Position numbers and translations under genes: made by a program
Assembly (NCBI GenBank): GCA_003255025.1
Contig: QANY01013763.1
Location: 123,501 to 187,500, forward strand
Length of the DNA stretch: 64,000 nt
Direction: 5' to 3'
Origin: Datisca glomerata
Taxonomy: Eukaryota; Streptophyta; Magnoliopsida; Cucurbitales; Datiscaceae
In this document: in pieces, positions 23,081 through 33,130 of the stretch
Numbering within the stretch: position 1 is the first letter of the stretch
Layout: every line of letters begins with the position of its first letter
Notes under the pieces: model-generated
Seen by the model: only the letters and a program-made list of their open reading frames with translations
Database searches by the model: none
What the model was told of the DNA's origin: nothing

Positions 23081-24225
23081 AAAATGATTTTTTAAAATTA
23101 ACCTATGAATGATTGACACACCACTTCATCAATTAATACTTTGTCTAGATCTTGGTTAGTATAGAGTTATTCCTTGTAGAAATCTACCTATTTGGATGGT
23201 CTTGTTTGGTCAAACAAATTATCTTATTCTACCGATGCCAATGATCCAAAAAGCAATATCTCAAATCGAGTTTTAATTAATTGTATTTTCATATAAAATT
23301 GATCTGAGCAGTTAATTTTTTTCAACTTCCTAGATCGGCCTAAAATCACATCCAATTTAGATCATCAAACAAAAGGTTATCCCAATCTAAAATCTATGAT
23401 ACGTTTAAACTACCAAGTAAATCCTATTGGGTGTTAATGTTCTAACATTCATTGAAGAAATACATTAAGAGTAATTATGTACCGATCAAGATTTAAAATT
23501 AGCTTTTTAGGGTAAAATAACATACCAATCATTCATATGCTAATTAACTTATATGCTAATAAAATATCAACATACAAGAGATTTTGACATATTATTTAGT
23601 CAAATAAAATTTAATCTATGGTGAGTTTAAGAGTGTTTTGTTTGGCAAATCATTTAAATGCATTAAAATCATTATTTGAAATATCATTGAAAAAGGTAAA
23701 TATGATTGTTTAAAATGCATTCATGATACTTAAAACACGTATTCACTTGTTTTCTAAAATGGTTCAAAATAAATAAGCACCTACTACTCAAGTGCTTTAT
23801 ACATATATGGAGTCGAAATATTTTTTTACCTAAATTAATATTATTTTAATTTATAATGTTTTTTAGTCATGAACACTCCATACTCACTTGTTCGTAATCT
23901 TGATTTTGGTCTTTCTAGAGTTACTAGTATATTTATTTTTTGAAGAGTTACTAGTATATTAATATATAATATTTATACATATTTCAGTAGAAAGAGACGG
24001 CGTGATATGTTCTTAAACGAAAAATTTACACTTGCCTATTTATGTGGAGGATTATAATCATGTAAATTACTCATAATTAAGGTGTGAAAAATAAAAGGCT
24101 CATGTAGGAGAATAATCTATTTATGAAAAATAAGGAAGATAATGGTAAAAAAAATTCAATTTACAAGAATGACCGATTTTTCCAAACTGTCAATTATTTT
24201 TTTTTGAAAAACTGGAAAACTTTTA
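23081..24225. other. AT-rich intergenic, no gene seen
   Basis: No ORF with recognisable content. Two copies of agagttactagtatatt near 23917 and 23943 are a small direct repeat. Confidence 0.5.
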
Positions 24226-24415
24226 TATACAGGTATACTATGATGTATAAAAATATGGAATGATATATTTTACATACTATAGTATATTTTAATATATCAT
24301 CAATATACTGTAATATTTTTTTATATATCATCTATGATATATAAATACCATAGTATATTTTAATGTACCATCAGTATATCATAATATATGTTTATATACC
24401 ATTTGTTATAATCCT
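24226..24415. repeat. AT-rich tandem repeat, 'atatatcat..atagtatatttta'
   Basis: The block tatagtatattttaatatatcatcaatatact recurs with small changes about every 80 bp (near 24278 and 24350), with tatatcat/atgatata inverted partners that could form cruciforms. Confidence 0.7.
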
Positions 24416-24639
24416 AGAAATCCAGAAATCAAATTCAAACATGTCTCCTCCTTCTCTTCTTTACCTCTCAATCACTGAAATCTCAGAAATCTAGAAATCA
24501 AACCATAAAATTAAAAAAACCATACAATAAATTGATGATAAACCCACAAAATTAAGAAAATCAAAATAAAAAAACATATCAAATCAGAAAAAAAATCACT
24601 AGACACAAAAATAGATTACGAAGGGAGAAGATGAACGGA

Positions 24640-24845
24640 GAAGAAGAAAGAAGAAAGAGGCAAAGAAGATGAAGGGAGAAGACGAAAGCGAAGGGAGAAG
24701 ACGAAAGCGAAGAAAGTTGCATAGACGAAGGGAGTGAAGAAAGATGCATACATAAATGGAGAAGACGGAGAAAAGAAAGTTGCATAGACGAAGGGGGTGA
24801 AAAAAGATGCATACATAAATGGAGAAGACGAAAGGAAGAAGGGAG
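24640..24845. repeat. Purine-rich compound tandem repeat
   Basis: A 19-bp unit gaagggagaagacgaaagc is repeated directly (24672, 24691). It is followed by two copies of a longer unit of about 66 bp starting agaaagttgcatagacgaag (about 24710 and 24774) and containing gatgcatacataaatggaga. Three overlapping minus-strand ORFs here are low-complexity Ser/Phe/Leu shadows. Confidence 0.8.
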
Positions 24846-24849
24846 AAAC

Positions 24850-25940
24850 AATAAAGAAAAATCAACCATTTATGCAAATATGAATATTTTGAATCATTTT
24901 CTAAAATAAAAGAAAAAGTGACCATATTTTCTAATTTTTCCAAAATAAGACACAAGTAGCTCTGGGGATATAAGAAAGTCTGAAGAACCTGAAACCCGAT
25001 CATCCCGCACGAAACTTGTTAGATCATTGTCTAAAACTGACCGAAAAATTAAACCTGAGTCGAAATCAAATAAAACTGGACCAGGCTTTTAAACTTTTAG
25101 AAATGAAAATTTCAGACCTCATAGGGGCATTGTAAAGGCCGAACCAACTAACAAAGCTCAACTTGGCACAAAAATAATTTTCAATAGTCGTTAATTACCT
25201 AAAAGTAATTTTATTACTAACATTTATTGCCGGTTGTAAAAAACACACTAAAAACTACTTTTGACCGTTGACATTATTTTTCCAATAGTAAACAAATAAT
25301 TCATTCTAATTTGATGCCTAAAATTAAATGTACTTTTTAATGTTTTATGTTATACATAATACATTTTTATTTCAAAATTTCACATAATATATTTGATTTT
25401 CATCTAATTCTAAATTTATGTATTGATGAGTTTAAAGAAGATATTGTGATTTACGTAAATTGATCTTCGCACTAGCTCGATCACGACCACAAAATAAATT
25501 AAACCTATAAGGCTGAGACCATGCCTGATTTGAACCTGTTTTGTGATCGAGTTACATTCATATACAGTTCTAACTTCTCAAGCATATATGGACCCTCCTT
25601 ATTCATGGTTCAATAAATTAGAGACCAAAATTATTCAAAAAGAACCAAATGTAAAACTTGAAAAAATTATCAAATTTATTGGACAAACAAATATAAAAAA
25701 AAAACATGACCAGAGATGACATGCGACATGTCAGCCACTTATACCTAATTGAAAAATTACAACATAGCATTATTTGCCAATGAATGATAGCCGACATGTT
25801 GTTTCAGTCAAGAGGATGACTCGTCATCAACGTCGCAGCAGACAACATGACAACATCATTTGACCGCCCGAGATGATGTTCAGTTACGACATATCATACG
25901 GAATAGATGATTCTTATAATTAGTATGAATTCTTGCGTAT
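24850..25940. other. Intergenic upstream of tRNA, no gene seen
   Basis: AT-rich. Near 25720-25800 the motif gacatgtcagc and its near-inverse gccgacatgtt occur 60-70 bp apart; otherwise nothing is recognised. Confidence 0.5.
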
Positions 25941-25942
25941 AT

Positions 25943-26016
25943 GGCCTATTAGCTCAGCTGGTTAGAGCGTCGTGCTAATAACGCGAAGGTCGCAGGTTCG
26001 AGACCTGCATGGGCCA
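25943..26016 (+). tRNA. tRNA-Ile(AAU), nuclear
   Basis: A 74-nt cloverleaf: acceptor ggcctat pairs with atgggcc (one G-U pair) with discriminator A; D arm with A box tagctcagctgg; anticodon stem tcgtg/cgcga with loop ctaataa, anticodon AAT (read as IAU after deamination); T arm gcagg-ttcgaga-cctgc forming the B box ggttcgagacc. No intron. The 3' CCA is not encoded, as expected for a nuclear gene. All stems are intact, so it is probably functional. Confidence 0.96.
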
Positions 26017-26023
26017 TTTTTTT
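26017..26023 (+). terminator. RNA polymerase III T-run terminator
   Basis: Seven consecutive T residues begin at the base after the discriminator base of the tRNA, a typical polymerase III stop. Confidence 0.85.
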
Positions 26024-26157
26024 CCTTATTCTTTTTTAGTTGAATATTGTTGGTAAAGGAGCCAAGTTGGCAATTAACGTCAGGCCTTTGGCATTGGCCC
26101 AACCATTGGAGTCCTGTTGGAGTGTTTAAAAATATCTCGAATAAAAAATGGGATTCT

Positions 26158-26455
26158 TTAGGTCTATGTTGATCGGTTCGGTTATAGAATTATTAAATCA
26201 AAATATTAATTTTATATATTTTTATTATAGATACATTTTTCATATCAAATCGAATCGAACCGAAATAAAATTTTGATTTTATATTATGTGTTTCAATAAT
26301 ATCATTTAAAAAATTTCAAATTAATAATAACCAAACCGAAAAATCGAACCAAAATGAAATTCATAGTTCAGGGCGGTTCGATTATTTTGACATGAACGGT
26401 TTGGTTCGATTTGGTTTTACTACCGAACCGAACCGTAGACACCCCTAATTCCATG
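26158..26455. mobile_element. Inverted-repeat element with ggttcggtt motifs (MITE-like)
   Basis: Left end aggtctatgttgatcggttcggtt (26160-26183) is the imperfect inverse of the right end ccgaaccgaaccgtagacaccc (26424-26447); inner aaccaaaccgaa/ttcggtttggtt-type repeats give a further palindrome. Such 'ggggtgtc-aacggttcggtt' palindromic elements are common in plant genomes. No target-site duplication could be fixed. Confidence 0.6.
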
Positions 26456-27225
26456 TCAAAAAGAAGGTCAGATTTTTCTACTGCATTAATTACACATTAT
26501 TTTCTTTTTCCAACTATCATTATACCTTTTTATTTCCTTTTATGTACTGATGAAAGAAGGCATTTTCCTTGACAAATTAAAGAAAAAAGGAAAAAAAAAT
26601 ACAAGTTTGGATAGTCAAGTCTTAATTAAAATATATATATATTTTTATATACATGTGAAATCTCATACTATCAACTTATGATAATGATGAGCATTATAGT
26701 AGTATATAACATTTTTATTTAAAAACCTATTGATTTGATATCAGGTTATGAGGAAAGCTATTGTTTTTAAGTACTCTAAAAATCTGAATATTTTCTTTCT
26801 CAATTGGGGATAAGATGCAACATCTGTCCAAACTGATAATGTCGACCACTGAATACTGATGCGAACCACATACATTATAGTCATAAACTATCTTTTCTAG
26901 GGATCGAAAACGTTAGCTATTTTTATTTCCAACTCTCATAAAAAGAAGGGTTCACCTTTCCAATTTTCCAGTGCAACTTTTGGTAATAGAGCACTATGTG
27001 CGTAGCTAAATAAGCCACGTTTATACTTATTGAGCATGGAAAAAAGAGAGCGAATCGGAACTCGTTTGTAGAACTTAGCACCTGTTGTTCAAATGGAAGA
27101 CAATTCTTATCCCAACAAACTGTGACAGCAAGTCCCTTGTTTTGTTATATTCTTTAAAGTCAGCTTCAGCTCCTTATCTTCATATCAGATTCTCCTTTTT
27201 CTTTGATCAACCCTTTAGAGATTGA
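26456..27225. other. Intergenic, no gene seen
   Basis: AT-rich with a short (AT)n at 26630-26645. No recognised coding region. Confidence 0.5.
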
Positions 27226-27230
27226 TAAAC

Positions 27231-27385
27231 GTAATTCGAAGTTTAGGAAACTATGGGTGAGTTTAAAAGACAGTTTTTGGTGTTGTCCCATATTGTCTCC
27301 CTATGGAGACACAGTATTGGGTCTTGTCATCTTTGTGAGGACAACAACTGGGACTTTCAACCAAACTCATGGGCCTAAAATAACT
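27231..27385. repeat. Imperfect hairpin / small fold-back element
   Basis: Centred on tgtctccctatggagaca (about 27295-27312). Outer parts tttaggaaactatgggtgagttt (27241-27263) and aaactcatgggcctaaa (27364-27380) pair imperfectly. The intervening arms (gttgtcccatattg / agtattgggtcttgtc) also pair. Ends tttagg/cctaaa suggest a tiny MITE, but an expressed hairpin RNA cannot be excluded. Confidence 0.5.
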
Positions 27386-27479
27386 CAAATTTCATAGGGT
27401 GAGTATTTTACGACAAATAGATAAGTTTTGAAAATTAATTAAAGAAATAACATATTTTTTAAAGTATAAGTATATAGTA

Positions 27480-28240
27480 GATTTTTAGTGTTACAATATC
27501 AACCAGCTGTTGACGATTTTGTAGTTGACGATTTGAACTTTAGATTTACAGATTTCATAATTAAATTTGATGGGTCCTTAGATTTAATTAATTATTCTGG
27601 AATTTATTGTCTTTCAATTCAAACATTATTTTTAATTAAATTAGATGATAATCAATTATCGATTCTACTTTCCTTTTTTTTAGCTAATTGTGATAAGAAA
27701 ATATTCTAATTTCTATGATTGTTTCTAATTCTGATAAGGTAAATTACAGATTTTTAGTGTCACGATATCAATCAGATATTGATGAATTTGTAGCTGATGA
27801 TTTTAAACTTCAATTTATAGATTTCACAATCAGATTTGGTGGAGTCCTTGCATTTAATTAAATATTTTGAAACTTATTGTCTTTCACATTATTTTTTTAT
27901 TTTTAATTAAATTAGATGATAATCAATGATTAGTTCTAGTTTTTTTTACTAATTTTGATAAAAAATATTCTGGTTTTAATGATTGATTCTAATTTTGATA
28001 AGATAAATAGCAGATTTTTAGTATCACGTCATCAACCAATTGTTGACTAATTTATAGTTGATGATTTTAAACTTTGATTTACAGATTTCATAATCAGATT
28101 TGGTGGACTTTTTTCATTTAATTAAACGTTATGAAATTCATTATCTTTCAATTCAAACGTTATTTTTTATTTTTATTTTTAATTAAATTAGATGATAATC
28201 TATGATTGATTCCAATTTTTTTTTAATTTTGGTTGATGGT
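27480..28240. repeat. Three tandem copies of a 264-269-bp unit
   Basis: Units begin gatttttagtgttac (27480), gatttttagtgtcac (27749) and gatttttagtatcac (28013). Each includes a 'gatgattt-aaactt' segment, 'tttgatgg/tttggtgg', 'aattaaattagatgataatc' and 'ttgataag' in the same order. Divergence is moderate. The unit has no credible ORF; the 73-aa frame at 27488-27709 is not conserved in the other copies. Confidence 0.9.
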
Positions 28241-31200
28241 ATTAATGACTTCGGGATTTAGGTTTTTTTTTTCTAACTTTCAGTTGTTACTTGATTTACG
28301 GTTATGGAAAAAATATGATTTAAAAAGTTAAGAATGAATTACACTCATAATTATAGTATCATTAAAATAAATATATCATCAAAGACATATGATATACTCG
28401 AATACGTTAAAAAACATGCATTATATATATATATATTGAAAGATTTTTAAATAATATTTGTTGGTGGAGTTATATTAGTATTATCACTGATATACTTGAA
28501 GAAATGTTTTTAATGATTATTATCGAAATAAACTTTCATATGTTATGGAAGTGTTCATTGTTATTTTTTGTAGATTTAATTTAGATTTTATTAGTTTTTT
28601 TTTATTTTGGAAATGATTGATTGAAGGAAAGTTATTGTATTTAGCGATTTTTAAGGGATTTTGATCGATGTGACTGACATTTAAAAACAGTTATAGTATG
28701 TTTGATTTTCAAATAACGCCAATTAATTACTTCCTAATTTCTATCGTCTATCAATTGGGTATATAAGCTATATACCGATGATATACCCGAAAAAATATTA
28801 ACATGTTATATATAGATGATAGTCAATTTAGTCTAAAATTATTGACTAATTCAAAAACCTACTATTTATCTAAATCTATTAAAAATCTGCTATTTTTTGA
28901 AAGCACCCCCTTTAAAATTATCTATTATGCAAAATTTCCCTTAAATAAAATATCTTAAACATCTTTAAAATATTTTCTTTTTGGAGTTACGATTGAGTCC
29001 CTCTCGTAATTCTATCTGTCTGTCAATATACTCTCTGCACTTTTAATTTATCACCCTCTATGACATAATATGTTAGGTTGACGTTACACTTGCATATCAT
29101 TTGATTACTTACCATTGAAGGCATAAAAACATTGACATTTAGGGAGAAAGACTGAAAGGGAAAGAAGATAAGCTCTAACGCAGTATTATACGATAGGTGA
29201 CTCGACTCTGTAATTAGATGAGTGTAGATGTAACTGATTAACCATGGTTGTGACTAACTCATTAAAGAGTCTAATTTTAACACTACAATCCTAGTTTGTG
29301 ATTGATAATGTAAAAGACGTCCAAATAAAAATGTTCATTACTATTTTGTTTAAAAAAAATCTTGTGATGAAAAGAGCAAAGGGCCTGAAAAATGGGGGAA
29401 AGAGATGGGACTGATGGGGGATCCAAGACCATGAAAGGTAACTTTAGGGATGCATGGTGCAAAATAAAAGAAAGCAACAAAACATGTCAACATGAATCTG
29501 TCCAAAGTTTCTGTTAAAAGTTGGACGCGGGGGATGAAGACACCGGCTATGTGGCCATTTCTTTGTCAAGGAATGTGTCCAAAAACTACAATTGTGCATG
29601 CTTTCCTTTGTGATCCTAACAGTTGACTCATTAACCGTATCAAATATATGCCCTTCTTCATATCCTCAAGAGCATAATCTTGAGCAGCTGATTTCCCTTG
29701 CTGTATGGTCATGTTTTGAATCCTTGAAACCACTTATATTGTTATTGTTGATAACTTAGTTTTGCCTCCTTCATCTAAATCATCAATCACATAGCAAATA
29801 TTAGTCTGAGGCTAATTGAAAAATCAGTTACAATTTTTTTTAAAATTATTTAAAGGCTGGATTGAGAAAATTATACTGACAGTGACAATTTGAGAATGAA
29901 AGTGAACTTGTGATTCATTTTGGCCTAAATTTTGTTGTAGAAAAATACCAGTACTCACCACTACTATAAAAGAGCAATGTATTTAGTCTCATGTCACGCA
30001 TTATAAACAAAACAAGTAAGAAAAATATATATTTCGAATATAATGTGAATATGTAATCTCATTACCATGTGTTTTGTCACATCATTATGATTCATACTCC
30101 CAACATACCTCGTATGTAGTAAAGAATGATGATAAAACTCCATGCACAATTAAACGAGCTGCCTAAAAGTAGTGAAAGAGGTAGTTAATACATGTAACAA
30201 AAGTAATCACTAACAAACAATATGTCATGCTCCAAGTATAAGTGGTTCATTGCTATGTGATAACAATGTTAATAGTTCAAAGATAGTTACAAATCATGCT
30301 ATAGATAGTGACATTGGACTTGTTGCAAATACATGTGGTCACAAAAAGAAAAGGGATCTAACCAATTTTCAAAAATCCACAGTCCGATCAATAGGCAACA
30401 AATTGATTCTTCTTAAATTTGTAAATTTAACGTAACTGTCTTAATCATCCTACTCAAAAAGCCTCCAATTTGGGGTCTTCACCCTCTAAATTTGAGAGAG
30501 AAAATGGTAACTCAATTCAGTATTTCATTTTCATTAGTTCAAAAAGTTTAATCAGTTAGTATTTAATCAGTACGTCTATGTCATATGTGTGTTTGTGCGC
30601 ACATTCCTATTAAAACATTTAGAGGTGATTGGCGTAACTAATGATATATTTTGAAAAAAAAAGTTGATTTACAGTGAGGGTGAGAGAATTGATCCTAGAA
30701 CTCCATTAAAGAGGAGACAGCTAAATATTACTGGGCCATAGTTAATTTGTGCATCAAATATTAGTTTGCTAAGAATTATCTTTTAATTTTAGCAAAAGAT
30801 TGTGACTGCCATTTTGCAAAAGCAAAGATGGGTTCTACCATATATCTCACTTTCATGATGATAAAAGGAAGATACATCTTTAGCCTGGAATCCAAAGATA
30901 GAATTTTCAGTATTTTCAAATACCTTTCTCCTAAACATAAATTGTTGAAACATTCAATATTATTTTTTTATGAAAATTACTCATCTTATAAATATTTGTG
31001 AAAAATATTAACTCACTCCATCAAATTTTCAGCATTATACAAAAGAAAACACCATGTTTGGCCGTTGGCATCCACCAATGACCACAAAACAAACCTCTAT
31101 TTTAATGACGGATGAGATGGGATAAAAAGCTATGTTTCTCTTAATTGTAATCCACTCTCCATCCCATCACTAAAGCAAAGATTTGTTTCATGTTTTAGGC

Positions 31201-31560
31201 GGGTCCTAATAAGATGATATCCTCTCATTTTTATCTTGAACGTCGGGATTACATCTATTACATGTTAATCACTAAAATTGATTTCAGTAGTGTAGATCAG
31301 CCTATCTCAATTTTCAAGAAAATCCTGAAAAAAAAATATGATTTTCCTTCCATTTTTTCACTTGGACACATTGAACCATTAAAAGTTGATTTACAGGTCG
31401 AAATCTCTCAACGATAACCTAAAATATGGATTGTAAACCAAAAGCATCCAAAAACACTTCATCATATAAAATTATTAACTACCCATTTGATCATTTTTAA
31501 GTCACATCCCACTACTCTCAATCATTTCATCTCCTTTTATCCCTCTTCCTCACTTCTTTC
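28241..31560. other. Long AT-rich intergenic upstream of the BIG GRAIN 1-like gene
   Basis: No gene, RNA or clear transposon is recognised. Small ORFs at 29283-29480, 30250-30435 and 31214-31417 lack any familiar motif. Regulatory sequence of the downstream gene probably lies in the last kilobase. Confidence 0.5.
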
Positions 31561-31564
31561 TCCT

Positions 31565-31570
31565 TATATA
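31565..31570 (+). promoter_or_regulatory. TATA box of the BIG GRAIN 1-like gene
   Basis: tatata within ccttatatacattcc, 68-73 bp before the ATG at 31638. A start of transcription about 30 bp downstream would leave a 5' leader of about 40 nt, with pyrimidine-rich cttcctcacttctttctcc just upstream. Confidence 0.6.
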
Positions 31571-31637
31571 CATTCCACACGTACTACACAAGTTTCATAC
31601 ATTTCCCTATAACCCAAAATTTTCCCACCTCCCAAAC

Positions 31638-32507
31638 ATGTCAACCACAAACTTTCCAGACCCAGAAAGGATTCACAAGAAACCAGTCCACCAACGGAAC
31701 GACTCCGGCGAGCTCGACGTATTTGAAGCCGCCAGATACTTCTCTGGTTACAATGAAGCCAACAACATTGGGTACACAACATATTCTCAGAAAGTCCTGA
31801 GGGAAGAAAGGTCCTTTAGAGGAGGCAGAATCAGCTTGGACTTGCCAATGAGGAAAAACAATACCAATAGTTTACTTGTTCAACAATCATGCACAGTGGA
31901 AACCCAAATCAAAGAGAAGAAATTACACAAACAGCCAAGCTCCCCTGGTGGTAGACTTGCAAGCTTTCTCAATTCACTTTTCAGCCAATCAGCTTCCAAG
32001 AAGAAGAAAAAATCAAAGTCTTCAAAACAGTCGTCAGTGAAGGATATTGAAGAGGAAAAAGGAAGCCCAATTGGGATGAGAAAGAGAAGAAGCAGCATTA
32101 GCCATTTTCAAAGCTCTAATAATACCACCATTGATAAAAAATCAATTTACTACTCTTCTTCAAGCTCTGGATTTAGAACTCCTCCTCCTTATGTGCAGAC
32201 TCCTACAAAGAGCCTCAAGGAATTCAAAACGATTATAGATCAGAGAAAAACAGAGCCTTTGTTTGATAACCAGAAGTTTAGTAATGGGTTGTTAGAAAAG
32301 CAGAGAAATTTCAAAAATGGGTATTCAGAGAAGGGATTGAGGAAACTGAATGAGGTTGACGATGGGGAAGAAAGTGATTCAAGTTCTGATTTGTTTGAGT
32401 TGCAGATCTGTGATTTGGGTTATTATTCGAGTGATTTGCCTGTTTATGAAACTACCAATGTGGATAGCATTAAGAGAGGTGTACCAATTTCCAATGGCCC
32501 TCGATGA
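31638..32507 (+). CDS. BIG GRAIN 1-like protein (E-type)
   Basis: Single-exon gene of 289 codons, ATG to tga, with no competing start upstream. It carries the conserved N-terminal block SGELDVFEAARYFSGYNE (residues 23-40), a REERSFRGGRISLDLPM segment (55-71), SSPGGRLASFLNSLFSQ (101-117) followed by a Lys-rich stretch KKKKKSKSSK (121-130) that could act as a nuclear-type basic patch, a FRTPPPYVQTPTKSLKEF block (179-196), and a C-terminal SDLFELQICDLGYYSSDLPV (260-279, starting at the second of two SD pairs). These blocks in this order characterise the plant BIG GRAIN 1-like E group. Rice BIG GRAIN 1 is a plasma-membrane protein that promotes auxin response and transport; the function here is inferred from that family. 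The protein is Ser-rich with no membrane segment or enzyme motif. It lies alone between AT-rich DNA and a MULE starting about 620 bp downstream. Confidence 0.88.
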   Translation: MSTTNFPDPERIHKKPVHQRNDSGELDVFEAARYFSGYNEANNIGYTTYSQKVLREERSFRGGRISLDLPMRKNNTNSLLVQQSCTVETQIKEKKLHKQPSSPGGRLASFLNSLFSQSASKKKKKSKSSKQSSVKDIEEEKGSPIGMRKRRSSISHFQSSNNTTIDKKSIYYSSSSSGFRTPPPYVQTPTKSLKEFKTIIDQRKTEPLFDNQKFSNGLLEKQRNFKNGYSEKGLRKLNEVDDGEESDSSSDLFELQICDLGYYSSDLPVYETTNVDSIKRGVPISNGPR

Positions 32508-33130
32508 TACTGTAAATTTCTTCTTTTTTAATTTGTGAAGGACATTTTCCTACTATAATTTTGATTGAAAGAAGCTGTTTTAAATGTTTTCAGTGTATGT
32601 GTTATGAACTTATCTATCTTCAGGTCGATTGAGATTCTCGTCTCTTAGTTTGATCATTGCATCCGGCCAACTGGACCATCAGGTCGGTTTTGAATGGTTC
32701 TGATCATACTAGCTCGAAAAATCCAAAAAATGGAGAGAAAATTACGTAGTAGTTTCGAAGCTAGGACAATATCTTCTATGTCTTTGGGACATTGAGTTTG
32801 AACTTTGAAGTCTTAAAAAACAGTTGTCCACACCAAAGGAGTGGCTTTGAGTAGAGAGTGTCATGTCTCATGATTAAAGAGTTTACCACTAATTTTCTCA
32901 AGAAACAAACATCATCACCCATGTGAGCTTCATCTCTAGAACTTTGACTTTAGACAAGGAGTAATGATAGGTCATGAATATAAATTAAGTTTGTCTATTT
33001 GCATGTGTGATGCGTGCAAGAAATTCTTCTACCTTTTTATTTGTTAAAAGCCACTACTCTGCCGTTAATGAAGACATATTTGAATTCAATTTTGCCATCG
33101 ATTATATGGATCTCTCTTCAATGCTTGCAA
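32508..33130. other. 3' flank of the BIG GRAIN 1-like gene
   Basis: AT-rich. T-rich sequence immediately after the stop (cttcttttttaatttgtg) is the probable 3' UTR. No further gene is seen before the MULE start. Confidence 0.5.

Noticed and set aside
24579..25003. Three overlapping Ser/Leu/Phe-rich minus-strand ORFs
   Set aside because: Low-complexity translations of a purine-rich tandem repeat in three frames.
29957..29975. cactactataaaagag as a possible CACTA left end
   Set aside because: It differs from the 45539 terminus after the first bases, has no subterminal repeats beside it and lies 15.6 kb away.
30250..30435. 61-codon plus-strand ORF
   Set aside because: Composition is not obviously non-coding, but no homology pattern, splice context or start context supports it.
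31564..31782. Minus-strand ORF overlapping the BIG GRAIN 1-like start
   Set aside because: Antisense of a conserved coding region; no family resemblance.
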